Shown here in pieces: positions 41,495-50,264 of a DNA stretch of 64,000 nt. The DNA is from UBA5189 sp040389445 (GTDB taxonomy: Bacteria; Chloroflexota; Limnocylindria; Limnocylindrales; CSP1-4). Each line of letters begins with the position of its first letter. The first letter of the stretch is position 1. Location of the stretch: contig JAZJZX010000004.1 of the NCBI GenBank assembly GCA_040389445.1, positions 1-64,000 of the forward strand, written 5' to 3'. A model generated the notes under the pieces. That model made no database searches, was not told the origin of the DNA, and saw nothing but the letters and a program-made list of their open reading frames with translations. Made by a program: the position numbers and the translations under genes.

Positions 41495-42258
41495 GAGGCG
41501 CGCGTGATCTCGTCCGCGATCTTCCGCATCGCCACCGCGGCCACGCCTTCAGTCCGATCCAGGCCACCGAGCCATTGACGCTTCGAGTACCAGGCGCCGG
41601 CGAAGTCCTCGACGATTCGAGCCGCCTCGGATGCGTAGCGATCGACGCCATCGGTGAACAACTGAATCTCTGCCTCGGATCGGAGCCGTCCGTCGCCCCC
41701 GAGGAGATTGGCGGCCTCGTGGTCGGTGAAATACCGGAGCGAGCGGGAGAGGAGCCGGGCAAAGAACAGGTGGGCGAGCTGCGCGAAGCCTCGCTCGGTT
41801 GAGAACGAGTGGTAAGCCTGCCGCGCATCGTCCAGCCCGGAGAGGAAGAGGCTGCCGGTCTGCGACGTGATGGTCCGGGTCAGCGACTCCTGGAGAGCGC
41901 CGAGAGCGAACTCCGTGAAGATCGTTCGCTGACTCGTCGGTCCGAACCGGTTCTCGGCCTCGCGCAGGACGTTCCCGAGAAGACCCAGGGCATCTTCGTT
42001 GCCCGTCACGGTGAAGCCGTAGCCGCGCAGGGCTTCGGCGAAGTCATCGCGACGTGACGCATCGGCCAGGAGCGCCATCACCCGGAGGCTCTCCACGACG
42101 CCTGGGTCTTCGCCAGCCGCACGATAAGCCTTCTCGGCTGCGCCAACGACAGCGCGCGCTACGGTTCCGACGTCCACGTCAGGATCGTCCATGAGCCGGA
42201 CGACGTGCGACCAGCGTCGCGTCTTAGGGAGCTCGCCGAGGCGAATGTGCCCCATCAA
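41491..42258 (-). CDS. Unrecognised partner of the QueC-like protein
   Basis: A 255-residue, helix-rich, soluble protein beginning MMGHIRLGELPKTRRWSHVV. Repeated helical segments include ALLADASRRDDFAEALRGYG, GALQESLTRTITSQTGSLFL and AQLAHLFFARLLSRSLRYFT. I know no family name for it. It overlaps hsdS upstream (ATGA at 42255-42258) and the QueC-like gene downstream (ATGA at 41491-41494), so it is translated with both. It could be the substrate or adaptor of the QueC-like enzyme. Confidence 0.65.
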   Translation of the reverse strand: MMGHIRLGELPKTRRWSHVVRLMDDPDVDVGTVARAVVGAAEKAYRAAGEDPGVVESLRVMALLADASRRDDFAEALRGYGFTVTGNEDALGLLGNVLREAENRFGPTSQRTIFTEFALGALQESLTRTITSQTGSLFLSGLDDARQAYHSFSTERGFAQLAHLFFARLLSRSLRYFTDHEAANLLGGDGRLRSEAEIQLFTDGVDRYASEAARIVEDFAGAWYSKRQWLGGLDRTEGVAAVAMRKIADEITRAS

Positions 42259-43595
42259 CCGACCCCGTGGCTTTCGCGCCGCGACCCGAGTGTGCGCACG
42301 GAGCGTTCCTCTTGACTTCGGGAGATGTGCAGTACGCCCGAGATCAGGTCTGGTAGCAGCGCGTCGCGCAGGGCGGCGAGAGTTCGGGATTGCGCAGTCA
42401 TCATCGACGCCTGTTCGAGAAGACGGTGGACCACGGTTCCAAAGAGCCGGGCAACTTCGGACGACGGGGACACGGCGAGGAAATAGGACAGGGACTCTGC
42501 TGGCACCCGCTGTCGACCGCTGGAGCCCGTCATGCTCTGGATCGCGAACTCCCGAAACTCATCGCTACGCGCCAAGCAGTAGGCGTACTCGGTCGGAAGC
42601 GGGGGCTCTGCGCGGAGGACGATGTACTCGGTTGAGCCCCAGCCAACCTGGCCAGGCTCGAGGAAGTCAACGTATGCAGTCTTGCCGTTCTCGAGACACG
42701 GCGTGATCCGGGCGACCAACGTATCCCCGTTCTGGAAACGCATTCCCGAACCGAAGGGGCGATCAACCACAGCGTCTGGCGAGTGGCCGCGAGTCGGCAT
42801 GTTGGCCATGTCCAGGTATGGCGCGACAACGCCCTTGCGCAATGAGCGCGGCGGGTTGACCTTCACGACCGCAGGCAGCGGCGCCAATCGCCAGCCCGTC
42901 GGGATCTCCCCAAGCTCCGAGTCCTCGAAGGAACCCGGGAACAAATCGGCGAGGTGGGGTGGGAGGCCGGGGTCGCGGCCTTCGGACTTGGCGCGGACGG
43001 GGTCGAAGTCGACGAACCAGGACTTGAAGAGGGCCCGCGCGATCGCCTCGAGGGCCTCGCTCATCCGGCGGTTCAGCTCGATCTTGTCGTCCAGCGTGCC
43101 GAGGATGTGGGCGATGCGGCGCTGCACCCTATCAGGCGGTAATCCGAACCGGAAGCCAAGTAGCCGTTCCTTCGACAGGTTCATGATCGCCGTGCCTACT
43201 GCGTACGCTTCGATGCGCTCACGGAAGTCGGCCGATTGCAGGACGTAGCCGAGGTATGCCGGGTCAATCCGGTCAGGTTTTGGCCGGATTGCGGCACAGA
43301 ATGCTCCGACGCACCCGTCCCACGTTTGGCGCAATGGGGCGAGACGACCAACAGCCTTGCGGCTACCACTCGACATCGCAATCACGACGTCGAAACGGCG
43401 CAAGTGCTGTGCTTCTCGGACGAGACGCGTCGGGACGTAGATGACATTGGCGAGATCCAGAGTGTGATCCCCGATGTTCGTGGCGCGCAGCAGTGGTACC
43501 GCGCCCGTGGACTCAGTTGCGAGCTCGCTGGGACGGAAGTTGACGCCACGCACAAGATCGGCAACTTCGCCGAGCTGAACCTCACCCTCAGTCAC
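42255..43595 (-). CDS. hsdS: Type I restriction-modification specificity subunit
   Basis: A 446-residue subunit with two target-recognition domains. The first begins VTEGEVQLGEVADLVRGVNF and ends before the central conserved helix (LDDKIELNRRMSEALEAIAR, ALFKSWFVDFDPV). The second starts at GEIPTGWRLAPLPAVVKVNP, followed by a distal conserved helix near LLEQASMMTAQSRTLAALRD. It sets the bipartite DNA target. The GTG at 43595 overlaps the hsdM stop by 8 bp. The recognition sequence cannot be predicted from the protein by eye. Confidence 0.92.
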   Translation of the reverse strand: MTEGEVQLGEVADLVRGVNFRPSELATESTGAVPLLRATNIGDHTLDLANVIYVPTRLVREAQHLRRFDVVIAMSSGSRKAVGRLAPLRQTWDGCVGAFCAAIRPKPDRIDPAYLGYVLQSADFRERIEAYAVGTAIMNLSKERLLGFRFGLPPDRVQRRIAHILGTLDDKIELNRRMSEALEAIARALFKSWFVDFDPVRAKSEGRDPGLPPHLADLFPGSFEDSELGEIPTGWRLAPLPAVVKVNPPRSLRKGVVAPYLDMANMPTRGHSPDAVVDRPFGSGMRFQNGDTLVARITPCLENGKTAYVDFLEPGQVGWGSTEYIVLRAEPPLPTEYAYCLARSDEFREFAIQSMTGSSGRQRVPAESLSYFLAVSPSSEVARLFGTVVHRLLEQASMMTAQSRTLAALRDALLPDLISGVLHISRSQEERSVRTLGSRRESHGVG

Positions 43596-45138
43596 CGAAG
43601 CCGAGCTCCCGCAGGTTCGCATCGATGAGCGCGTCGAGCCGCTGGCCCTCGGCGACCTGTTCGCGTAAGGTCGCGCCAAGCCTCGCCATCTTCTCGTCGA
43701 ACGGCTCGGCGTCCTCCTCGGTGGCGGCAGCGCCGACGTAGCGGCCGGGGGTAAGCACGTGACCGTGCTTGCGGATCTCGTCGAGCGGGACGGACCGGCA
43801 GAAGCCGGGCACGTCGGCGTACTCGCCGGCGCCCTCGTCGCCGCGCCAGGCGTGGTAGGTACCGGCGATCGTCGCCACGTCATCGTCGGTCAGTTCGCGG
43901 TGCGTTCGATCGACGAGCGAGCCCATCTTCCGGGCGTCGATGAAGAGCGTCTCGCCGCGGCGGTCGCGGAAGCGGCCGTTGCGCCGGTCGCGGGCGAGGA
44001 ACCAGAGGCAGACCGGGATCTGGGTCGAGTAGAAGAGCTGGCCCGGCAGGGCGACCATGCAGTCGACGAGGTCAGCCTCGATGATCGCCTTGCGGATCTC
44101 GCCCTCGCCCGACTGGTTGGTCGACATCGAGCCGTTGGCGAGGACGAAGCCGGCGATTCCGGTCGGCGCGAGATGGTGGATGAAGTGCTGGACCCAGGCG
44201 AAGTTCGCGTTGCCCGCCGGCGGCTCGCCGTACACCCAGCGCTTGTCGCCCTTCAGGAGTTCGCCCCGCCAGTCGCTGTCGTTGAAGGGCGGATTGGCCA
44301 GGACCCAGTCGGCCTTGAGGTCCGGGTGGCGGTCGTTGTGGAAGGTGTCGCCGTGGGCGATCTGGGCGTCGATGCCGCGGATCGCGAGGTTCATCGCGGC
44401 CAGCCGCCAGGTCGTGTAGTTGGACTCCTGGCCGTAGATGCTGATGTCGCCGAGCTTGCCCGCGTGGGCCTCGATGAACTTCTCGCTGCTCACGAACATC
44501 CCACCCGAGCCGCAGCACGGGTCATACACGCGGCCCTTGTAGGGCGCCAGCATCTCGACGAGGATCCGGACGACGTGCGACGGCGTGTAGAACTGGCCGC
44601 CCTTCTTGCCCTCGGCGCTCGCGAACTGGGCGAGGAAGTACTCATAGACCCGACCGAGCGTGTCCTTCGCCCGGTCGGCGGGGGCTCCCAGCGCGATGTC
44701 GGAGACGAGGTTGATGAGCTGGCCGAGGCGCGCCTTGTCGAGGCCGGGCCGGGCGTAGTCCTTGGGCAGCACGCCCTTGAGGGTCGGGTTGTCCCGCTCG
44801 ATGGCGGCCATCGCGTCGTCGACGAGGGTGCCGATCGTGGGCTGGGGAGCGCTCGCCTTCAGGTGCGTCCAGCGGGCTTCCCTGGGGACCCAGAAGATGC
44901 TGACGGCCCGGTACTCGTCGGGGTCCTCGGGGTCGGCGCCAGCGGCGCGGTCGGCCTCGAGTTCGGCGTGCTTCGCCTCGAAGGCGTCGCTGATGTACTT
45001 CAGGAAGATCAGGCCCAGGACGACGTGCTTGTACTCGGCCGCGTCCATGTTGTTGCGCAGGGCGTCGGCGGTCTGCCAGAGGCGCGCCTCGAAGCTAACG
45101 GGAGCGGCGGTGTCCGGGCGGCCGGAGCCCCTTGCCAT
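43588..45138 (-). CDS. hsdM: Type I restriction-modification DNA methyltransferase
   Basis: A 516-residue N6-adenine methyltransferase. The N-terminal HsdM_N domain (FEARLWQTADALRNNMDAAE) is followed by GGQFYTPSHVV, SAM motif I DPCCGSGGMF (206-215) and catalytic NPPF (282-285). It methylates host DNA at the HsdS-defined site and forms the restriction complex with HsdR. The ATG shares one base with the stop of the upstream DUF262 gene (TGATG), so the two are coupled. Confidence 0.95.
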   Translation of the reverse strand: MARGSGRPDTAAPVSFEARLWQTADALRNNMDAAEYKHVVLGLIFLKYISDAFEAKHAELEADRAAGADPEDPDEYRAVSIFWVPREARWTHLKASAPQPTIGTLVDDAMAAIERDNPTLKGVLPKDYARPGLDKARLGQLINLVSDIALGAPADRAKDTLGRVYEYFLAQFASAEGKKGGQFYTPSHVVRILVEMLAPYKGRVYDPCCGSGGMFVSSEKFIEAHAGKLGDISIYGQESNYTTWRLAAMNLAIRGIDAQIAHGDTFHNDRHPDLKADWVLANPPFNDSDWRGELLKGDKRWVYGEPPAGNANFAWVQHFIHHLAPTGIAGFVLANGSMSTNQSGEGEIRKAIIEADLVDCMVALPGQLFYSTQIPVCLWFLARDRRNGRFRDRRGETLFIDARKMGSLVDRTHRELTDDDVATIAGTYHAWRGDEGAGEYADVPGFCRSVPLDEIRKHGHVLTPGRYVGAAATEEDAEPFDEKMARLGATLREQVAEGQRLDALIDANLRELGFGD

Positions 45139-47423
45139 CAGATCCCCCCTCCAGCGACATCCGCAGGCCCCGCGTACCCCACAGCCACGAGCCGCTGCCT
45201 GGCCCGGTGGAGCGCCTCCTCGGAGAACAGGCCCTGAAACTCGGGACGAAGCGCCTGCGCTTCAACGGACAGGTCGAGGCGACCCTTTGACCAGAGTGCG
45301 ACGAACCCCTCAGATGGGTCCGTGGCCTGTAGGAGTCGCTTGGCCGTTTCGAGACCTCCAATATCGGAGACCATCGACAGGAACCGCGACGCGTTGTATC
45401 CCGCCTCGCGCTTGGCTCGGTCGTGAACCTCGAGCATCGCCTGGTGGAAACGTTCAGCGGCAGCGGTTGAAGGCTCCGGCGCGACCTCCTCGGCTGAGGC
45501 AAGCTCCGGCGGCGCCATGAGGTAGCGCTTGAACGCGTCGGGCGTGGTGAAGACTCGGTATCCCAAGGCCGCGAGTCGACTGACTGCGGCGTCCTCGGCC
45601 TCGAACTCGAAAACGACTGGGTCGCTCAGACCCTCCTGGACTCCGTTCGGCCAGACGAGATCACCTACGATAATCAGCTCCTGAGTCTCGGGATCCGCGA
45701 TCTCCTGGTCCACGTTGGGTTGAGAAATACCTTGTTGCCCAATCCAGGCCAGCAGCTCCGTCACGACTGGGTCCATCGCCTCCGCGACGTCTGGGGCGGC
45801 GCCAAGCTCCAGCTCGAGCGCTGTGTCGACGGGTGCGCCGGCCGCAGGATGGAGGAGATTCTCGAGCACGTGATTCGCTGCATCCGCCAGAAGGGCGCGC
45901 CTCGCCGCCAAAAAGTCCCGATACCGATCCACTTCCCACAACTGCTCGTCCATCGGGATCCACTGTGACTCGAGAGCCCCGGGATAGTCTGTGGCGATCT
46001 TCCGGAAGTAGTCGCGCGGCGCGCTGTCACTGATCGCGATGTTCGTGTCCTTCGTCAGGAAGCAGAAATTGGCGAGCGCGTTCACTTCGGATCGCTGGTA
46101 GTCGTGGCGATACAGGTGGGCCTTCGGGAAGATGTGGTGGATCTCGAGGGCTGCCCCCTTTCCGAGCATTCCGGCGGACAGGACTGGAAATGGTGCGCCC
46201 CAATCCCGTGCCCCTTGCATCCGCGTGAGGAGATACAGCATCGGGTAGAAGCGAGCGCCAAGGCTCCAGCCGGAGAAGTCAACGTCCCGAACGGTTAGGT
46301 CACCTCGCGAGAGCCGGATCTGTTGGATCAGGCGATCGATCGACGCCTCCGTACCATCGACGAGGTCCAGGTCCTGGTTCAATACCGTCTCAACAGAGCC
46401 GGCAAATCGGCCCCACAGGAAGCTCTGGATGTACCAGTACAGCAGCTTGTCCTGCTCGATCGCGCTGTGGAACTTGCCTCCGCGTGTCGACAAGTACCGA
46501 GTCATCACCGGGAACGCGTACCGCCCACCAAGGACGCGGTCATGGTCCAGTCCAAGACGCGCGCCAATGACGTTCAGCAAGACATTCGCGGATTTCGTCG
46601 CGTTCTTGAGACCCTCCTGGAATTCCGATGTGGTCACTCCAGTAAGGGCGGCGAACTTCGCTTCACCGGCTACGATCGTGGTGATGTTGCGGAGAAGCCA
46701 GTCGAGCTGGAAGTGGAAGCCACGGTCCGACCAGTACCGGAGGACCTTCTTCATCTCGTCGCGTGCGTCGGGCCACGACGCGCAGATCCGGGCGAGGGCG
46801 AGATCACCTTTCGAGAGCTTGGTGCCCCCACTGTTCACTCGATTGAAGATGTCGACAACCACCTCGATCGTCTTGTCCTCACCGACGACCTTCTCGACGT
46901 GGAACTCAATGTCTTTGACAGCGTCAAGCCGCGTCAGCCGATTGACGTAGTCCCCGGCGCGCAAGCTCAGGTCCGGGTTTTCGAAGACAGCCTTGATCGA
47001 CTCGGCGACCCCCTCCGTCATCAGCTGCGTGACGCTGATCCAGCGGGGGTTGCCCTTCATCTTTGCCGGCGCGTAGAACTCGAAGACCTCGTCCTCGATG
47101 TCGAAATGCAAGCCGGTGAAGGCGCTGGCGTCGCCGTCGAAGAACCGCGGGGCACGGCCGCGGATGATTCCGTACAGGGTCGTGACGCGTTGCTGGCCAT
47201 CAAGCAGAAGGTCAACAGTGCCGGCGGCAAGCATCCCGCCACCTCGCACGTCAGCCACCTCGGTCGGCGTCACCCAGACCATGAGACTTCCGACCGGATA
47301 CTTCCGGTAGAGGGACGTCATGAGCCCCCGAACCTGGTCGCGGTTCCAGACGTAGCCACGCTGGAACTCGGGCAGGGCGATGGATCCAAGGTCGATCTGG
47401 CTCAGGATGGTCCGGACGTCCAT
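45138..47423 (-). CDS. DUF262/DUF1524 protein (GmrSD-like nuclease)
   Basis: A 761-residue protein. The N-terminal DUF262 domain has LPEFQRGYVWNRDQVRGLM and LLLDGQQR (75-79), the ParB/Srx-like NTP-using site. A later DUF1524-type HNH has EIHHIFPKAHL (His429-His430) and a following NALANFCFLTKDTN. GmrSD-type enzymes attack modified (for example glucosylated) phage DNA. The C-terminal ~250 residues are an extra domain I do not recognise. The ATG at 47423 follows AAAGGA; a longer upstream frame lacks support. It heads the hsdM-hsdS transcript. Confidence 0.87.
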   Translation of the reverse strand: MDVRTILSQIDLGSIALPEFQRGYVWNRDQVRGLMTSLYRKYPVGSLMVWVTPTEVADVRGGGMLAAGTVDLLLDGQQRVTTLYGIIRGRAPRFFDGDASAFTGLHFDIEDEVFEFYAPAKMKGNPRWISVTQLMTEGVAESIKAVFENPDLSLRAGDYVNRLTRLDAVKDIEFHVEKVVGEDKTIEVVVDIFNRVNSGGTKLSKGDLALARICASWPDARDEMKKVLRYWSDRGFHFQLDWLLRNITTIVAGEAKFAALTGVTTSEFQEGLKNATKSANVLLNVIGARLGLDHDRVLGGRYAFPVMTRYLSTRGGKFHSAIEQDKLLYWYIQSFLWGRFAGSVETVLNQDLDLVDGTEASIDRLIQQIRLSRGDLTVRDVDFSGWSLGARFYPMLYLLTRMQGARDWGAPFPVLSAGMLGKGAALEIHHIFPKAHLYRHDYQRSEVNALANFCFLTKDTNIAISDSAPRDYFRKIATDYPGALESQWIPMDEQLWEVDRYRDFLAARRALLADAANHVLENLLHPAAGAPVDTALELELGAAPDVAEAMDPVVTELLAWIGQQGISQPNVDQEIADPETQELIIVGDLVWPNGVQEGLSDPVVFEFEAEDAAVSRLAALGYRVFTTPDAFKRYLMAPPELASAEEVAPEPSTAAAERFHQAMLEVHDRAKREAGYNASRFLSMVSDIGGLETAKRLLQATDPSEGFVALWSKGRLDLSVEAQALRPEFQGLFSEEALHRARQRLVAVGYAGPADVAGGGI

Positions 47424-47502
47424 GCGTATCCTTTCTGCAATGTCACGTAGGGTACGGCGCGTCGTGCCGGACACACGGATTGTCCTGACGAAGCGTCGAT
47501 CG

Positions 47503-48459
47503 TCATTCGCGGACGTCTCCGTCTCGTCTTCGGTCGAATAGGATTTCGTAATCGCGCTCGGTCCAAAGCTCACCCCATCGATCACCTGTCTCGATCGGCG
47601 CGATGTCGTTGCCGATCAGTCGCTCAACGTCGCCGCCGTAACTAGAGATGTTGTAGAGGCGAGTCTGTACGCGGAGCATCGCGCGCAGGCCATCCGTGAC
47701 GATCGGCAATCGCCGATCGAGGTCGACCGCAAGAAACTCGACCGGCAGGATGTGACCGAACCGCTCATTGAAACGCCGGGGGGCGTCCATCGCGTATTGG
47801 TATGAGCCCGTTACGCGAAAGACTGATAGTCGGCCCCACTCTGGCAGGTTCGGAGCCACGACAACGTCACCGAGCCGCATTCCGTCGTGTGCCGATGTTC
47901 GCATCCGCCGCGACCGCCACGTCATCCGCTGCTCGTCGCTGAGCTCGCCTCCACGACGGACCACCTCGGCGACCACGTCGAGGTTCATCTCGGGGTTCCA
48001 GCCCCAGCCCTGGCGAAGGCGTCCGCGTTGGGCCTCGGCCCAAATGTAGGGCCGCTCCCAGGGGCTAGTTCGCATCACCCAGTACCCGCGACCTGCGAGC
48101 CCCGGAGTTCCCATTGGCCTCGCGCTGACGGGCGCGCGGGAGCCCGCTCGGGGCGCCGATTTCGGGCGCCCGAGTGCTGCGAGAGCACCGTCGACGTCCC
48201 CAGCGAGATGCGATGGGAGCTCCTCCCGGTCGACCGTTCCAAATACACCGAGGACCGCATTACGAGTAGCGGGATTGCGCCCTATTCGCTCGAGCACACG
48301 GATCGCGAACGCTGCAAGTCGCTCGTCGCCGAGCCAATCAGTCATCGCATCGATAGCCATCTCGCCGTGTGCAGCGATCGCATCACGAAGCTCGATCCGC
48401 GCCATCGAGTCAGCCTCTCGGGCACTCGCGAGCAGGTCGTCCAGTGCTGCTGTGGTCAT
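47503..48459 (-). CDS. HEAT-like protein with possible base-reader domain
   Basis: About 318 residues. The N-terminal ~90 residues look like short helical (HEAT/Armadillo-like) repeats (IELRDAIAAHGEMAIDAMTD, WLGDERLAAFAIRVLERIGR). After a Pro/Arg linker, the C-terminal part (GLAGRGYWVMRTSPWERPYI, RLGDVVVAPNLPEWGRLSVF) has the feel of a small beta-barrel that could read modified nucleotides. Both assignments are tentative. It lies 79 bp upstream of the DUF262 gene on the same strand. ATG 48459 is used; ATG 48471 is possible. Confidence 0.55.
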   Translation of the reverse strand: MTTAALDDLLASAREADSMARIELRDAIAAHGEMAIDAMTDWLGDERLAAFAIRVLERIGRNPATRNAVLGVFGTVDREELPSHLAGDVDGALAALGRPKSAPRAGSRAPVSARPMGTPGLAGRGYWVMRTSPWERPYIWAEAQRGRLRQGWGWNPEMNLDVVAEVVRRGGELSDEQRMTWRSRRMRTSAHDGMRLGDVVVAPNLPEWGRLSVFRVTGSYQYAMDAPRRFNERFGHILPVEFLAVDLDRRLPIVTDGLRAMLRVQTRLYNISSYGGDVERLIGNDIAPIETGDRWGELWTERDYEILFDRRRDGDVRE

Positions 48460-48541
48460 CGGTAGCCGCATAGTGAACGCGCCCCGGACTCCCGCCGTCT
48501 GGTCGCCGAGGACATTGCGTGTTCCTGGTGCACTGGGGCCA

Positions 48542-48771
48542 TCACGCTGGAATCATCCCGACGGGCCGTGCCATCTCTGGTGTCACATCGAGCACGATGT
48601 CCCGCGCGGCGACCTTCTCATCGTGTCGAAGTCGAAACAGCAGCGTGCGCAGCGCCTCCAGCGCCTCGGCCGGCGTCGAGACGTCGATGACCTCCGGCGC
48701 TCGACCACGAGCCGCTCGGCCCTCGCGCCGGCGCGCTCATCAAGCGATTCCACCACCGGGGCGTCAGCCAT
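48542..48771 (-). pseudogene. Short gene broken by a frameshift
   Basis: From the ATG at 48771 the frame reads MADAPVVESLDERAGARAER LVVER. Near 48690-48710 the coding character moves to another frame: EVIDVSTPAEALEALRTLLF, RLRHDEKVAARDIVLDVTPE, ending MARPVGMIPA at 48542. Both parts have the strong G/C third-position bias of local genes. Restoring one C in the GCGCCGG run would join them. Either a recent inactivating deletion or an assembly error explains this. Function not recognised. Confidence 0.5.
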
Positions 48772-48946
48772 CAATCCCAACCCTCCCCTCGTCGGGTTCG
48801 GTGCCACGCGCGCGCTCCCGGGGAGTGTAGCGGGGCGGGGTGGCGCGATGCTGGCCTCGTGGAGCAAGGCCTCGCCAGGTCCGGGTTACTCGAACGGTGC
48901 CACGGACGTTCCTGGACGCGCCCAGCGTCTGCGGGGCCGCAACCCG

Positions 48947-50149
48947 CTACTTGACGATCGTGATGGCCTTCTGGGCCGAGGTCGACCCGTACTGCGTGGT
49001 TGCGACGAGCACGGTGGCCAGCCCACCGCCGACGGTCACGTCCTTCGGCAGCGTGGTCGTGAAGGTCGCGCGGCCGTCGCCGCCCGACACCGCGTCCTTC
49101 GAAATCGGCGGGATCCCCGGAACGGTGAGGGTGAAGGTGATGGTGGCGCCGGGAAGCGGCGCGCCGTCGGGATCCAGCACCAGGACGGTGAGCTGGATCG
49201 ACACGGGCAGCGAGCTCGTGGAGATCCGGTAGGCCGATGCCGTCAGGGTCGAGCTGAGCGCCCCGCTCCCGCGGACCACGGACAGGGCAAGTTCGCCCGG
49301 ATTGCCCGCCGGATCGCGCGCCGTGATCGTGATCGCGTTCGTCCCGTTCTCGAGGGGCAGTTCCAGCGCGAATGCCCCGTCGCTCCCCGTCTGGCCCGAA
49401 ATCGACGTGCCGTTCGTGGCGTTCCGGGCCAGCAGGGTCGTCCGCGGCTGGGTCGTGCCGGTGAGCGTGGCCGTCGCACGATTGACGGTTGCCCCGTCCT
49501 TCGGCGAGGTCAGCACGATCTTCGGCGGGTCCGTGTCCAGGATGAAGGTCACGATCGGTGAGGGCTCGGACTCGATGCCGCCTTCCACGATCGTCGCGTG
49601 GAAGTCGTTGCGACCCTGGGTCAGCTCCACCGGAACCACCATCCTGATGGTGCTGCCCATCGGGACCTCAGAAATCGGCGCCGGCGCCTGCCCTTCCAGC
49701 GTCAGGTAGATGCGCAGCCGTGCCGCCGTGTTGCCGACCTGTGCCGACGGCACCGTGACCTGCAGGTCCGCGGTGGGCAGGTTCGTGTACGGCTCGGTCG
49801 GGAGGGCGATGACCGGGGCGTCCGCTGCCACCAACTCGGTCGCGGTCGGTTGCGCGGTGGCCGTGACCCTGTCGATGAACCCCGTTACCGAGGTCGACAG
49901 GGCTCCAACGAGGACGCCGACGCCGCCGCCGGCCGTCATGAATACGGCACCGCCGAGGACGACGAGGGCGACGACGAGCAGCATCCGGGCCGCGAACGGG
50001 ACCCCTCGTCGACGACCTCCGAGACCCTTGGCCTTCTTGAGCCGATACGCGTCGGGCGCGCGCACGCGGACACGCTGGGGCTTCGGGCGGCCCGTGCTGG
50101 GGGGGCGGGGCCGAACGTGAGACGAGCTGGCTCCGCGTCGGGTCGGCAT
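48947..50149 (-). CDS. Surface-anchored protein with bacterial Ig-like domains
   Basis: A 400-residue protein with a long basic cytoplasmic tail (RGASSSHVRPRPPSTGRPKP...), one transmembrane helix (MLLVVALVVLGGAVFMTAGG) and three or four beta-sandwich domains. The domain marks are VPVELTQGRNDFHATIVEGG, DTDPPKIVLTSPKDGATVNR, LENGTNAITITARDPAGNPG and VLDPDGAPLPGATITFTLTV (the last two like filamin/Ig-like repeats). It probably displays these at the cell surface. The binding partner is unknown. Confidence 0.72.
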   Translation of the reverse strand: MPTRRGASSSHVRPRPPSTGRPKPQRVRVRAPDAYRLKKAKGLGGRRRGVPFAARMLLVVALVVLGGAVFMTAGGGVGVLVGALSTSVTGFIDRVTATAQPTATELVAADAPVIALPTEPYTNLPTADLQVTVPSAQVGNTAARLRIYLTLEGQAPAPISEVPMGSTIRMVVPVELTQGRNDFHATIVEGGIESEPSPIVTFILDTDPPKIVLTSPKDGATVNRATATLTGTTQPRTTLLARNATNGTSISGQTGSDGAFALELPLENGTNAITITARDPAGNPGELALSVVRGSGALSSTLTASAYRISTSSLPVSIQLTVLVLDPDGAPLPGATITFTLTVPGIPPISKDAVSGGDGRATFTTTLPKDVTVGGGLATVLVATTQYGSTSAQKAITIVK

Positions 50150-50264
50150 CGGTGCCTATGGTCGCATGGATGGGACCATGGCCGGCGGGAGCGTCAAGGT
50201 GCGGTGTACCCTGCTGCAATCCGGAGGGGTCCGGACGGTTGGGTTCGGCATCGGGAGGGAGCAC

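Noticed and set aside
39659..42258. A standard QatABCD system
   Set aside because: Only the QueC-like component is recognisable. No QatA ATPase or TatD-like QatD is present, and the 255-aa partner does not look like QatB.
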